Shown: positions 17,368 through 25,591 of the stretch, piece by piece | Layout: each line of letters opens with the position of its first letter | Numbering within the stretch: position 1 is the first letter of the stretch | NCBI GenBank assembly: GCA_963728925.1 | Contig: CAVSMB010000012.1 | Span: 78,660 to 142,659, forward strand | DNA length: 64,000 nt | Reading direction: 5' to 3' | Source of the DNA: JBBPZA01 sp963728925 | GTDB taxonomy: Bacteria > Actinomycetota > Thermoleophilia > Solirubrobacterales > Solirubrobacteraceae | Notes under the pieces: model-generated | Seen by the model: the letters and a program-made list of their open reading frames with translations, nothing else | Told to the model about the DNA's origin: nothing | The model's database searches: none | Program-made: the position numbers and the translations under genes

Positions 17368-19574
17368 TTTCCTCCGTGGACGTGGTGGGCGGCGCTTTCG
17401 TGTGTGGCGAGGAAGCCGGTCAGCGCCGCGGTGACGGTGGCCGGGTCGTCGACGAAGGGCCAGTGGCCGCTTCGCTCGAGCACGCGGATCTGCGCGCGCG
17501 GGAAGGCCGCGCGCTGGCGCGCGGCGTTCGCGACGGGGATGTAGGGGTCATGACGGCCCCACAGCACGAGCGCCGGTCGGTCGAGAGCGCGGAGGGCCTC
17601 GGCGAGCCGCTCGCCTGCGACCGCCACGTCGGGAACGGAGCGGTAGAGCTCGAGCACGGCGCGACGGGTGGCGCGGTCGAGGTCGTCGTACATGCGGTCG
17701 ACGAACGGCGCCGGAAGCCCTCGCGGGTTGCCGCGCCGGAGCAGGAGGCGAAAGCCGCGGTGGGTCGCTGCGGCCATGCTCAGCTCGCCGGCGTACGGCA
17801 TGCGCCAGAGCCGCGCGAGCGCGTGCCAGCGATAACCCGGAAGCGCTCCGGTGCCGAGCAGCACCGCACTGGCGAACCGGCGGGGCTCGCGGATTGCCCA
17901 GGCCAGGCCCCACGGGCCACCGAAGTCGTGCGCGACGAGATGGGCGCGCTCGATTCCGAGCGCGTCGAGCGCGCGGCCGACGAGCTCCGCATGCGATGCG
18001 ACGGTCTGGCGGAACTCGGCCGGAGCGGTGGCTCGACCGAACCCAGGCGCGTCCCAGGCCACGGCGCGCCAGCGGCGACCCGTGGCGGCGAGCAGCGGTT
18101 CCCAGTCCGCGCTCGAGCCCGGGTTGCCGTGGAGGAAGACGACGGCCTCGGCGGCGTCGGGCGGGCCGGCCTCGCGCAGTGGCGTGCGGAGCTCGCCGAC
18201 GCGGAGCTCGCGCACGCGAACCCCCTCGACCCGCTCGCTCCACGAAAGGCGGTGCGGGCCGCGCGCGACGCGCGCGGCGATCGCGGGGCGCAGCACGCGG
18301 CGCGGAGGCTCGAGCATGCCGACCACCGCGCTGAAGGCGCCGGCGACGGCGGGGTCATGCTCGGCCGTCGCTCGGAGCCGGCGCAGGTAGGCGTTGACGA
18401 CGCGCACTTGCACGGATCGCCGCCCGTCGACCTCGGGCAGTGCCAGGTCGGCGCCGACCGACAGCTTCCAGGCGTGATCGATCGGGACGCTGGCGGCCTT
18501 GTAGAAGCGGCGAGCGAGATCGCGCCCGCCGCGCTCGAGGCACTGGCGCAGCGCGACCGCCTGGGCCGCGGCTACGGTCATCCCCTGCCCGTAGGTCGGA
18601 TTGAACGAGCACATCGCGTCGCCCAGGACCAGCAGACCGGCCGGAAAGCTGGGTAGGCGTTCGTAGCGGCGGCGCACGCTGGCGGGGAACCGGTACGTTG
18701 CGATCTCGTCGAGCGGCTCGGCGGCCTCGATCGCCTCGAGCACGTCGGGCGGAGCGACGGTGGCGGCGAACGCGGCGAAGCCTTCGGGGTCGCTCGGTGG
18801 GCGGTGCCCGTGGCCGTAGCCGCCCAGCCCGAGGATCCAGCCTCCGCCTTCCTGGGCGAACAGGAACAGCGTACGTGGGTGGCCCGGTCGGGCCCCGATC
18901 AGCACCAACTTGTCGCCCCCCAGCGGGTCGGCCGGCAGGGACACGCGCCGGCTGGCGTAGGTCACGCCGACGTCGAGGCGCTCCTGCCTCGGCGTCGGAA
19001 AGCCGAGCGCCTCGAGCCACGCCGGAACGCGGGAGGCCCGCCCGGTGGCGGCGACCACGAGGTCCGACGCGCGCGTCTCCTCGGCGCCCCCGCCGGCCCG
19101 GCGCAGGATGCGCACGCCGGTGACCCGCTCGCCGTCGCTGCTCGTGGTCAGCCCGAGGGCGTCGCAGCCGTCGATCAGCGCGACCCGCGGCAACTCACGA
19201 ATCCGGCTGCGCACGTGGCCCTCGATGAACGGCCGGCTGGCGAGAATCGAGCTGGCGCCCCTCGATGCGCGAGCGAGCTGATGGCCGCCGATCACGAACC
19301 GCATCTCCTCGAGCGCCGCGCAGGCAGGGGCCCCGGCGGCGACCAGCCCGGCGCTGAAGCCCGGCAGCAGCGCGTCCAGGCACGCCTGCCCACGCGGCAG
19401 CAGCGCGTGGGCGTGGCGCCCCTGGGGCACCGCCCTGCGGCCCTCGAGGCCACTTGGCAGGGCGTCGCGGTCCACGACGGTCACGCGTTCGTACGCGTCC
19501 GTAAGCGACCGGGCGGCCAGCAGCCCGCCCATGCTTGCGCCGATCACGACAGCGTGCTCGCCGATCTTTGTCAC
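17364..19574 (-). CDS. FAD-dependent monooxygenase fused to alpha/beta hydrolase
   Basis: This 736-residue protein has two enzymes in one chain. Residues 1 to about 440 are a flavoprotein monooxygenase/geranylgeranyl-reductase-like module with VVIGASMGGLLAA, VVAATGRASRVP and LVLGDAMCSFNPTYGQGMTV. Residues about 450-736 are an alpha/beta hydrolase with VVFLHGNPGSS oxyanion motif, Asp550 in AHDFGGPW as nucleophile, Asp676 in WGRHDPY and His704 in RSGHWPF, a triad like epoxide hydrolases and haloalkane dehalogenases. Oxidation to an epoxide followed by hydrolysis on one polypeptide is an attractive but unproven role. The GTG start has AGGAG upstream. Confidence 0.88.
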   Translation of the reverse strand: MTKIGEHAVVIGASMGGLLAARSLTDAYERVTVVDRDALPSGLEGRRAVPQGRHAHALLPRGQACLDALLPGFSAGLVAAGAPACAALEEMRFVIGGHQLARASRGASSILASRPFIEGHVRSRIRELPRVALIDGCDALGLTTSSDGERVTGVRILRRAGGGAEETRASDLVVAATGRASRVPAWLEALGFPTPRQERLDVGVTYASRRVSLPADPLGGDKLVLIGARPGHPRTLFLFAQEGGGWILGLGGYGHGHRPPSDPEGFAAFAATVAPPDVLEAIEAAEPLDEIATYRFPASVRRRYERLPSFPAGLLVLGDAMCSFNPTYGQGMTVAAAQAVALRQCLERGGRDLARRFYKAASVPIDHAWKLSVGADLALPEVDGRRSVQVRVVNAYLRRLRATAEHDPAVAGAFSAVVGMLEPPRRVLRPAIAARVARGPHRLSWSERVEGVRVRELRVGELRTPLREAGPPDAAEAVVFLHGNPGSSADWEPLLAATGRRWRAVAWDAPGFGRATAPAEFRQTVASHAELVGRALDALGIERAHLVAHDFGGPWGLAWAIREPRRFASAVLLGTGALPGYRWHALARLWRMPYAGELSMAAATHRGFRLLLRRGNPRGLPAPFVDRMYDDLDRATRRAVLELYRSVPDVAVAGERLAEALRALDRPALVLWGRHDPYIPVANAARQRAAFPRAQIRVLERSGHWPFVDDPATVTAALTGFLATHESAAHHVHGGK

Positions 19575-19597
19575 TTGCGCGATCTCCTGGTTCGCAT

Positions 19598-19669
19598 GTC
19601 GACGCGCAGGATCGGCGGGCGGGCTGCCGAGATGCCAGACGAGCTTCTGCCGAGTTCCTGCTCAGTCGC
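19598..19669 (-). promoter_or_regulatory. 72-bp duplicated upstream element, copy A
   Basis: This element matches 21532-21603 at 68 of 72 positions. Read on the minus strand it holds octamers CTGAGCAG, CTCGGCAG, CTCGTCTG and CTCGGCAG at 11, 11 and 12 bp spacing, then GATCCT as a possible -10 about 10 bp later. It ends 24 bp before the monooxygenase-hydrolase start and overlaps the end of the MFS gene. The spacing is that of regulators bound to direct repeats once per helical turn, as for SARP activators. Confidence 0.6.
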
Positions 19670-21302
19670 CGGTCGCCAAGAGGACGCGCAGGCGTGACGC
19701 GACGGCCTGCTCGGCCACCGCCGCACTGGCGGTATGGCCGGTCACCGCGGTCAGGAAGCGATCCCTCGAGAGGATCGCGACCTCGACCGGCATCGTCGCG
19801 GAGGCGCTGACGGTCGCGGAGCGAGCGCAGCCTCGAAGCAGCGCGATCTCACCGAAGCAGTCCCCACGCCGCAGGGTTTCGACGATGTGGCCGTCTCGGA
19901 GCACCTCGGCCGCGCCTGCCTCGACGACGGAGACGTTGTCGCCGATCTCTCCCTGCTCGAGAACGGGCTCGCGGGCGGTGACGGCGGTGTGTTCGAGCGT
20001 TGCGGCGAGCTGCTCGATCGTCGCCTCTGGCAGCGGCCGGAGCATGGGCACCATGTGGAGCAGCCGGATGTCGGCGTCGCGGACGCGCATGCGGACGTCG
20101 AGTCGCCGTAGCGCTGGGTAGGTCACGGCGACGGCCGCGGGGCCGACGAGGCCGAACGCCACGAGCGCTTCCCGGATTCCGACGAGCTCGATCGCGACCG
20201 AGGCCAGAGCTGCGCCGGCCGCGACGCCCAGGGTCTCGATTCCTTCGAGGCCGGCGAACACGCGCGCCATCACCCGTTCGTCGGCGAGCCGGGCGGGCAG
20301 CGTGAACGCCCCGACGTCGACGAGTGCGTTGCCAATCCCTACGACGGCGAGGAGCGTGATCGCCGCGGCTTCCAGCGGCAGCGCACCGATCCCGGCGACC
20401 GGTACGCCCCAGAGCGCAACGCCGATTCCCAACCAGATCGCAAGCCGCCCGTGCCGGACGAGCCGCAACGCCAGGCATGACCCGAGGAGCGCCCCGGCGC
20501 CCACCGCGCCGTTCAGGATGCCGACGCCGGGAGGGCCGGTTTCCAGCAGGCGGATGGCGACGATGACCGACATGACGCTGAGTGCGCCGCGGGTGAAAGT
20601 CTGCGCGGTCGCCAGCCCGGTGATGAGGAGCAGGCCGCGGTCGGCGGCGATCGCCCCGAGCCCGCTCAGGCAGGCGCGAGCGTCGAGCTGCAGCGGTGCT
20701 GATCGTGGCGGTGCTTCATAGGGCAGCCCGACCACCAGGATTCCCGCCCAGAGCGAGCACGCCGCGCACGCGGCGAACACGAGCGCGGGCCTGCTGACCG
20801 CAAGCCCGAGTGCGGCGGCGAGCGGCCCGGCCAGGGTCGCGAGGGCATCGAGCAGCCCTCGTACGACGTTCGCGCCGATCAGCTCGTGAGGACTGGCGCA
20901 GAGCGCGGGCAGCAGAGCCGAGTGCGCGGGGCGATGCAGCGCCTGAGCGATCGTCGCGAGCACCATCAGCGCGTAAACGGTCGCCAGCGGCCCGTCGAGC
21001 GCGAGGACCGCAGCCGCAGCCGCGAGCGTTGCCGCCCGGGTCACGCCGACGCAGGCCAATACGCAGTCGCGGCGAACCGCGTCAGCGACGACCGCTGCGA
21101 ACGGCGCTAGCAACGCGGCCGGGAGCATGCGCAGCGCCGTGACGACGCCGACGGCGGCGGAGCCGCCATCGTGGAACGCGACGACGCCGAGCGTGACCAT
21201 GACCGCCCACTCCGCCGTCCAGATGACCGCGGATGACAGCTGCGCACGGCGCAGGCTCGCGCTTCTCACCGTCAGCGCGATCGCGCGCCCCGTGTCAGAC
21301 AT
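19662..21302 (-). CDS. MFS transporter with C-terminal cyclic-nucleotide-binding domain
   Basis: The 546-residue protein has 10-12 hydrophobic segments (residues about 30-400) typical of MFS exporters, then a soluble cNMP/CRP-type domain (about 425-535) with EPVLEQGEIGDNVSVVEAGAAEVL and GDCFGEIALLRGCARSATV, the phosphate-binding-cassette region. A ligand-gated exporter is one reading; the domain might also only bind a partner. The ATG overlaps the stop of a short upstream frame, and the 37-residue peptide gene lies 92 bp upstream, so all probably share the promoter in element 21532-21603. Confidence 0.88.
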   Translation of the reverse strand: MSDTGRAIALTVRSASLRRAQLSSAVIWTAEWAVMVTLGVVAFHDGGSAAVGVVTALRMLPAALLAPFAAVVADAVRRDCVLACVGVTRAATLAAAAAVLALDGPLATVYALMVLATIAQALHRPAHSALLPALCASPHELIGANVVRGLLDALATLAGPLAAALGLAVSRPALVFAACAACSLWAGILVVGLPYEAPPRSAPLQLDARACLSGLGAIAADRGLLLITGLATAQTFTRGALSVMSVIVAIRLLETGPPGVGILNGAVGAGALLGSCLALRLVRHGRLAIWLGIGVALWGVPVAGIGALPLEAAAITLLAVVGIGNALVDVGAFTLPARLADERVMARVFAGLEGIETLGVAAGAALASVAIELVGIREALVAFGLVGPAAVAVTYPALRRLDVRMRVRDADIRLLHMVPMLRPLPEATIEQLAATLEHTAVTAREPVLEQGEIGDNVSVVEAGAAEVLRDGHIVETLRRGDCFGEIALLRGCARSATVSASATMPVEVAILSRDRFLTAVTGHTASAAVAEQAVASRLRVLLATGD

Positions 21303-21384
21303 GCACGTAGGCCTCCGCGGCGCTCGGCGACTGGCCGGGCACCCAGGCCATCGGCGTGCTCGCCGGCCCGACCGGTGCCACCAC
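21295..21384 (-). CDS. Possible 29-residue leader ORF overlapping the MFS start
   Basis: A GTG-started frame reads MVAPVGPASTPMAWVPGQSP and nine more residues, with its TGA lying inside the first codons of the MFS gene. The position suggests translational coupling between the 37-residue peptide gene and the transporter. There is no strong Shine-Dalgarno, only a G-rich stretch, so this may be chance. Confidence 0.25.
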   Translation of the reverse strand: MVAPVGPASTPMAWVPGQSPSAAEAYVHV

Positions 21385-21393
21385 CCGCCCCGC

Positions 21394-21507
21394 CTAGATC
21401 AGCGTCAGCCTCCGAACGTTGCTGTCCGCCTTGGCCGGGGGGACGACCGGCCTTAGCGCCACGTCGACCGTGATCGGGTCCACGTCGAGCTGGGTGATGC
21501 GGGCCAT
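21394..21507 (-). CDS. 37-residue peptide with optimal ribosome binding site
   Basis: The ATG at 21507 is preceded at 5-nt spacing by AAAGGAGG (21520-21513), a perfect Shine-Dalgarno and one of the strongest in the window. The peptide opens MARITQLDVDPITVDVALRP and ends in NVRRLTLI; it has no cysteine and no membrane segment. It lies 25 bp downstream of the duplicated 72-bp element and 92 bp upstream of the MFS-cNMP gene. It could be a precursor peptide, a signal or a small regulator; no family was recognised. Confidence 0.6.
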   Translation of the reverse strand: MARITQLDVDPITVDVALRPVVPPAKADSNVRRLTLI

Positions 21508-21531
21508 GTCGGCCTCCTTTGGAGCTAGCTG

Positions 21532-21603
21532 GTCGACGCGCAGGATCGGCCGACCGGCTGCCGAGACGCCAGACGAGCTTCTGCCGAGTTCCTGCTCAGT
21601 CGC
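21532..21603 (-). promoter_or_regulatory. 72-bp duplicated upstream element, copy B
   Basis: This is the second copy of the element at 19598-19669, with the same four octamers at 11-12 bp spacing. It ends 25 bp before the 37-residue peptide start and begins about 18 bp after the stop of the STAND regulator gene. The same distance to the downstream start in both copies makes it a promoter or activator site and not a terminator or a random repeat. Confidence 0.62.
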
Positions 21604-21621
21604 GCGGGGCCGGCGGCTGGC

Positions 21622-23751
21622 TCACGCGCCGGCGCCGTCGAGCTCGCGCTGCCAGAGCCAGTCGACGACCCGCTCCAGGCCGCGGGTCAGGTGGCCGCGG
21701 TAGGTGCTGAAGGGCAGATCGAGCAGCTCGGCGGCGGCCTCCTGCGTCGGCGCCGGCCGCAGGTAGGTGCGATCCAGGGCGCGCACCAGCTTCTCGCCGC
21801 GACGGTCTGCGCGCAGCGCGTCGACCGCCTCGTCCAGCAGCTCGCGCAGCGCCTCGTGCGCAGGCCGTTCGGCCGTGCGCTCGCGCACCACGCGGGTCCG
21901 CGTGAGGGGATTCGCGGCCAAGGCGTCGGGGCGATGCAGGTCACGCAGCGCCCGCCGGACGGCATCGGCGAACTCTGGCTGCGACAGGGCCAGCATCGGC
22001 GCCGGCTCGCTCGCCGGGGACGATGCCCGCGCCTGGTCGCCGAGCTCACGCTCGGCCATCCGCTCGAGCCATTCCGCGCCACCGAAGCGGCGCCAGTCAC
22101 GCGCGAACACGCCGTACTCCCTGCCGCCGACCTCGAAGTCGGCCTCCGGAACCCGATGGAAGTCGATGTAGTCCATCGGCGGCACCTTCGTCTCCGGATC
22201 GGCGAACGCCATGTAGTACCAGGAGAGTCGCGGGCGCCCTAGCCACTCCCGGGTGCTGCCGATGGCCTGGACGTTGAAGGAGCGCGACGGCGCCTGGTAC
22301 GCGTCGCGATCGATCAGGAACCGGGAGAAGAGCAGCTCGTCTCCGGGGCGTGGCGGCGCGTAACGCTGCGCGTGCTCCCACACCGCCCGTGCCCCGGGAT
22401 CGCGCGCGAAGTCGTCCTCGCCGGCCCGGTGCAGCTCGAGCTGCGCGGAGAAGCCCAGCACGTCGGGTCCGCGGCCGCGGAAGACGGAGAACCGCGCGGG
22501 CTGACGCTCCAGCCAGTGGCTTGCGATCGCCGCAGACTCCTCTCCCTCGCGGCGCTCGACCATGGCGAGGATGGCCTCCGCGTCGCCGGCCCGCAGCTCG
22601 TCCCCGTACGCCTCCCCGAGGCTCTTCCAATCCCACAGCGCCGAGGCCGCCGGGTTGGACCGATGCAGGAACATCAGATCCGCGACCGCGCGCTGGTGCT
22701 CGCGACCCTCGCTTCCCAGGATCCGCTTGCCCACGTGCCGGCGCACGCGCGCGTGCACGTCCCGGTGGGCGGCCGGGTCGCGCCAGCGCAGATCGGCGTC
22801 GATCACGTCGCGCGCGAGGTCGTGCGGAAACAGGCCGTAGGGCCCAGACTCCACGAACGACAGGCCCCGCAGCCACGAGAACAGCTCACCGCCCTCGCGG
22901 TCTCCGAAGATAGTGCACAGGAGGCCCGCCGTCGTCAGCCGCGCACGGGCCGCGCACTCCAGCGCCAGCCGATGGCGGGGACTCGGCACATCGGCCAGGA
23001 AGCTCTCCACCAGCTCGCCGACCACATCGGGCGCCGAGCCCAGCTCCAGCGGCCCGACCTTCCCCTCTTCCTCCCGCTGCCAGAGCACGTCGACCAACAG
23101 CGACAACGCGAGCGGGTGACCGTGCGAGAGCTCGAGCATCCACCCCTGCTGCTCTCCCGCGACACCCGCGCTCGCCAGGAAGGCCCGCCCCTCGTCCGGC
23201 CCCAGGTTGCGCAGGGAGACCACGCGCAGAAGGTCGCCCCAGCCCGGATCCCGCCGCCACGCCTCCCCTGGCCCGTTCCTGCCCGCGACGACGACCAGCG
23301 CAGAGGCTGGCAGCGCGGGGACGAACTGCTCGCGCAGCCAGTCCTCGAGCCCGACCGTGGCTTCGAAGGTGTCCAGCAGCAGGACCGCCCGCTCGCCGCC
23401 GGTCAGCGCCTCCTCCGGAGACGCCCCGGCGGGCAGCGCGAGCGCGCGCCCGAGCTCGGCGAGGAACGCCGGGGGCGCAGGCAGCGCACGCAGGTCGAGG
23501 CGCACGACGGCGACGCCGGCGTCCGCGGCCGCCTCGGCGAGCGTGCCCAGCAGCGCGGTCTTGCCGACCCCGCCGGGACCGTAGATCCAGAGCACGCTGA
23601 ACGGCGGCTCCGACGTAGCCAGCGCACCCTCGAACAGCTCGAGCTCCGCCGCGCGTCCCACGAACCGCCGCCGCCGCGCGCTCTTCAGGCGGTCAGCCAC
23701 CGTCGACGCCAACGGCGGCTGGAACGAATCTTGCCGCGCGATCGGGGACAT
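21622..23751 (-). CDS. STAND-type ATPase regulator
   Basis: The 709-residue protein has an NTPase domain with Walker A GPGGVGKT at residues 58-65, Walker B RAVLLLDTFE and a winged-helix/ARC region after it. The middle (about 420-560) looks like the GNAT-like segment found in related actinobacterial ATPases (DVLGFSAQLELHRAG, EADFEVGGREYGV). The C-terminus ends in a helix-turn-helix-like stretch (TQEAAAELLDLPFSTYRGHL). Such proteins are thought to be signal-gated regulators. The gene lies directly upstream of the peptide/MFS and monooxygenase genes and is the natural candidate to control them. Confidence 0.85.
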   Translation of the reverse strand: MSPIARQDSFQPPLASTVADRLKSARRRRFVGRAAELELFEGALATSEPPFSVLWIYGPGGVGKTALLGTLAEAAADAGVAVVRLDLRALPAPPAFLAELGRALALPAGASPEEALTGGERAVLLLDTFEATVGLEDWLREQFVPALPASALVVVAGRNGPGEAWRRDPGWGDLLRVVSLRNLGPDEGRAFLASAGVAGEQQGWMLELSHGHPLALSLLVDVLWQREEEGKVGPLELGSAPDVVGELVESFLADVPSPRHRLALECAARARLTTAGLLCTIFGDREGGELFSWLRGLSFVESGPYGLFPHDLARDVIDADLRWRDPAAHRDVHARVRRHVGKRILGSEGREHQRAVADLMFLHRSNPAASALWDWKSLGEAYGDELRAGDAEAILAMVERREGEESAAIASHWLERQPARFSVFRGRGPDVLGFSAQLELHRAGEDDFARDPGARAVWEHAQRYAPPRPGDELLFSRFLIDRDAYQAPSRSFNVQAIGSTREWLGRPRLSWYYMAFADPETKVPPMDYIDFHRVPEADFEVGGREYGVFARDWRRFGGAEWLERMAERELGDQARASSPASEPAPMLALSQPEFADAVRRALRDLHRPDALAANPLTRTRVVRERTAERPAHEALRELLDEAVDALRADRRGEKLVRALDRTYLRPAPTQEAAAELLDLPFSTYRGHLTRGLERVVDWLWQRELDGAGA

Positions 23752-23849
23752 CGCGTGTCCGGGACAGCCTAACCCCTGTGGCCGGACAATGGCCGGCCTC
23801 GCCGACGTGTAGGAGTGGCCCGCATGGGCCGCCGCCCGAGGACGGTAAG

Positions 23850-23879
23850 CGGATAAATTGAATCCGTTTCTGGTACGAT
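23850..23879 (+). promoter_or_regulatory. Operator and -10 box of the TetR/NmrA operon
   Basis: CGGAT (23850-23854) and ATCCG (23862-23866) form an inverted repeat with a 7-bp spacer, placed over the expected -35 region. TACGAT (23874-23879) is a good -10 box only 6 bp before the GTG start at 23886, which suggests a leaderless mRNA. Autoregulation by the TetR protein is likely. Confidence 0.5.
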
Positions 23880-23885
23880 CGTCTG

Positions 23886-24563
23886 GTGCCGGAGGTTCGA
23901 CCGATGCGCCGCGATGTGGTTCGCAACCGCGCGAAGCTGCTGGCCGCCGCGGACAACTACCTCGCTGAGTTCGGCCCTCCCATCGCGTTCAACGACCTGG
24001 CGCGGTATGCCGGGGTCGGAGTCGGCAGCGTCTACAGGCACTTCACGACTCCCGAATCCCTGCTCGACGAGCTCACGGACCGCCGCGTCCACGCCGTCGT
24101 CGAAGTCCTCGAGCGTGCGGCCGAAGCAGAGGACCCGGTCGCGGGGTTGCGACAGGCGGTCCTGGGCGTCTGCGAGCTGCAGGCCGCCGACCGCAGCATC
24201 TCCCAGGCGCTGGCCGGCCCGCGCTTTGATGCGATCCGCGAGCGGCTTATGCCGAGCACTCGGCGGATCACGGAGCGAGCGCAGCGCAGCGGTCGCATGC
24301 GACCGGAGTTCTCGAGTACCGACTTCGGCGTCTTGCTGTGGCTCGGTGACGCCTTGCACGAGCATGCCGGCCACGTAGACGGCCGGTTGTGGCGACGTTA
24401 CGTCGAAGCGCTGCTCGACGGCCTGGCGTCTCAGCAGGAGCCCCGTCAGCCTCTGTCGGTTGCGGCCCTCGGCGCTGAACGCATGGATGTCGTCGTCCGA
24501 AGCGCCACGCCCGCACCGCGCCGCCGCACGCCCCCGACGAGGAGCACCCATGAGCACATCTGA
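23886..24563 (+). CDS. TetR-family transcriptional regulator
   Basis: The 225-residue protein has an N-terminal TetR helix-turn-helix (KLLAAADNYLAEFG, DLARYAGVGVGSVYRHF) and an all-helical ligand domain. It overlaps the NmrA-like gene by 14 bp and so forms an operon with it. The GTG start is preceded closely by a -10 box and an inverted repeat, consistent with leaderless, autoregulated expression. The ligand is unknown. The Arg/Pro-rich last 25 residues are atypical and coincide with the overlap. Confidence 0.9.
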   Translation: MPEVRPMRRDVVRNRAKLLAAADNYLAEFGPPIAFNDLARYAGVGVGSVYRHFTTPESLLDELTDRRVHAVVEVLERAAEAEDPVAGLRQAVLGVCELQAADRSISQALAGPRFDAIRERLMPSTRRITERAQRSGRMRPEFSSTDFGVLLWLGDALHEHAGHVDGRLWRRYVEALLDGLASQQEPRQPLSVAALGAERMDVVVRSATPAPRRRTPPTRSTHEHI

Positions 24564-25431
24564 TCGTCCTCGACCTCCGCGGCCGACAGTCGACCGACCG
24601 ATCGCCGTGGTTGGCGCGACAGGCGAGCAAGGGGGCGCGGTGGGGCGTACCTTGCTCGCGCGCGGCACGCCCGTCCGAGCGATCGTCCGCGACCCGGAGG
24701 CCGAACCGGCTCAGGCACTCGTCGCTGCGGGCGCCGGGCTGGCGGTGGCCGACCTCACGGACGAGTCTTCGCTGCGTGCGGCGTTCGACGGAGCGTCGGC
24801 GGTGTTCGCCATGGCCTCTCCAACTCCGGACGGCGGCGTCGAAGCCGAGGCCGAGCACGGCAAGGCTATGGCGCGAGCGGCCGCCGCCGTCGCCGCCCCG
24901 CACGTCGTGTACTCGTCGGTCGGCGGCGTCGAGCGCGACAGCGGCATCCCGCACTTCGAGAGCAAGCTCGAGATCGAGCAGACGCTGCTTGAGCTGAGCG
25001 TGCCGTGCACGTTCATCCGTCCCGTCTTCTTCATGGACAACTTCGTGCGCTTCATGGCGCCAACCGAGGAAGACGGCACCCTCGTGTTGCGCCTGCCGAT
25101 GCCCGGTGACGTCCCGCTTCAGATGATCGCCGTCGTGGATGTCGCCGCGGTATCGGTCGTCGCGTTGCTCGAACCCGGCCGCCTCCCCGACGGCGCGATC
25201 GAGATCGCCGGTGACGAGCTCACGGGCGAGCGGGCCGCTGCCACCTTCTGCGAGCTCCGTCGTTTGCCGGCACGCTTCGAGGAACTGCCGACCACGGTGC
25301 TCGATGACGACACCAAGGCGATGTTCGAGTGGTTCGCGTCCCCGCCGGCCTACCAGGCCGACCTCGCCGCCACTCGCGAGCTCGACCCGGGGGTCCTCAC
25401 GTTCTCTCAGTGGCTCAACACCGTCACCTGA
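24550..25431 (+). CDS. NmrA/NAD(P)H-binding Rossmann protein
   Basis: This 293-residue protein has the atypical-SDR cofactor motif VVGATGEQGGAVGRTLL, followed by VRDPEAE and a VVYSSVGG strand. It lacks a YxxxK active site, so it fits the NmrA/HSCARG group of NAD(P)-binding redox sensors or the NAD(P)H:quinone/azoreductase-like QOR2 group. The ATG with GGAG 8 bp upstream is chosen over an earlier in-frame start that would lie inside the TetR gene. It is cotranscribed with the TetR gene. Confidence 0.88.
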   Translation: MSTSDRPRPPRPTVDRPIAVVGATGEQGGAVGRTLLARGTPVRAIVRDPEAEPAQALVAAGAGLAVADLTDESSLRAAFDGASAVFAMASPTPDGGVEAEAEHGKAMARAAAAVAAPHVVYSSVGGVERDSGIPHFESKLEIEQTLLELSVPCTFIRPVFFMDNFVRFMAPTEEDGTLVLRLPMPGDVPLQMIAVVDVAAVSVVALLEPGRLPDGAIEIAGDELTGERAAATFCELRRLPARFEELPTTVLDDDTKAMFEWFASPPAYQADLAATRELDPGVLTFSQWLNTVT

Positions 25432-25461
25432 GCACACGCCCATCAAGAGGAGGACAGGACC

Positions 25462-25590
25462 ATGCAGGACCGACCCCATCTCCCGGCGTCTGTCCCCTCA
25501 GCCCAGGACGCTCCGGCCTTCTGGCGCGTGGGGATCCTCTGGAACATCTCCCTCTCGGCCGCCCTGAGCGGTTTATGGGGCTGGGGCGAG
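25462..25590 (+). pseudogene. 5' fragment of a cupin-type gene
   Basis: A strong Shine-Dalgarno (AGAGGAGGA) precedes an ATG and a frame reading MQDRPHLPASVPSAQDAPAF, WRVGILWNISLS and so on. This matches the beginning of small cupin proteins (xAFWxVGxLW), but after about 40 residues the frame runs into the oppositely oriented cupin gene. A deletion has probably joined the two. It follows the NmrA gene as a former third operon member. Confidence 0.45.
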
Positions 25591-25591
25591 C

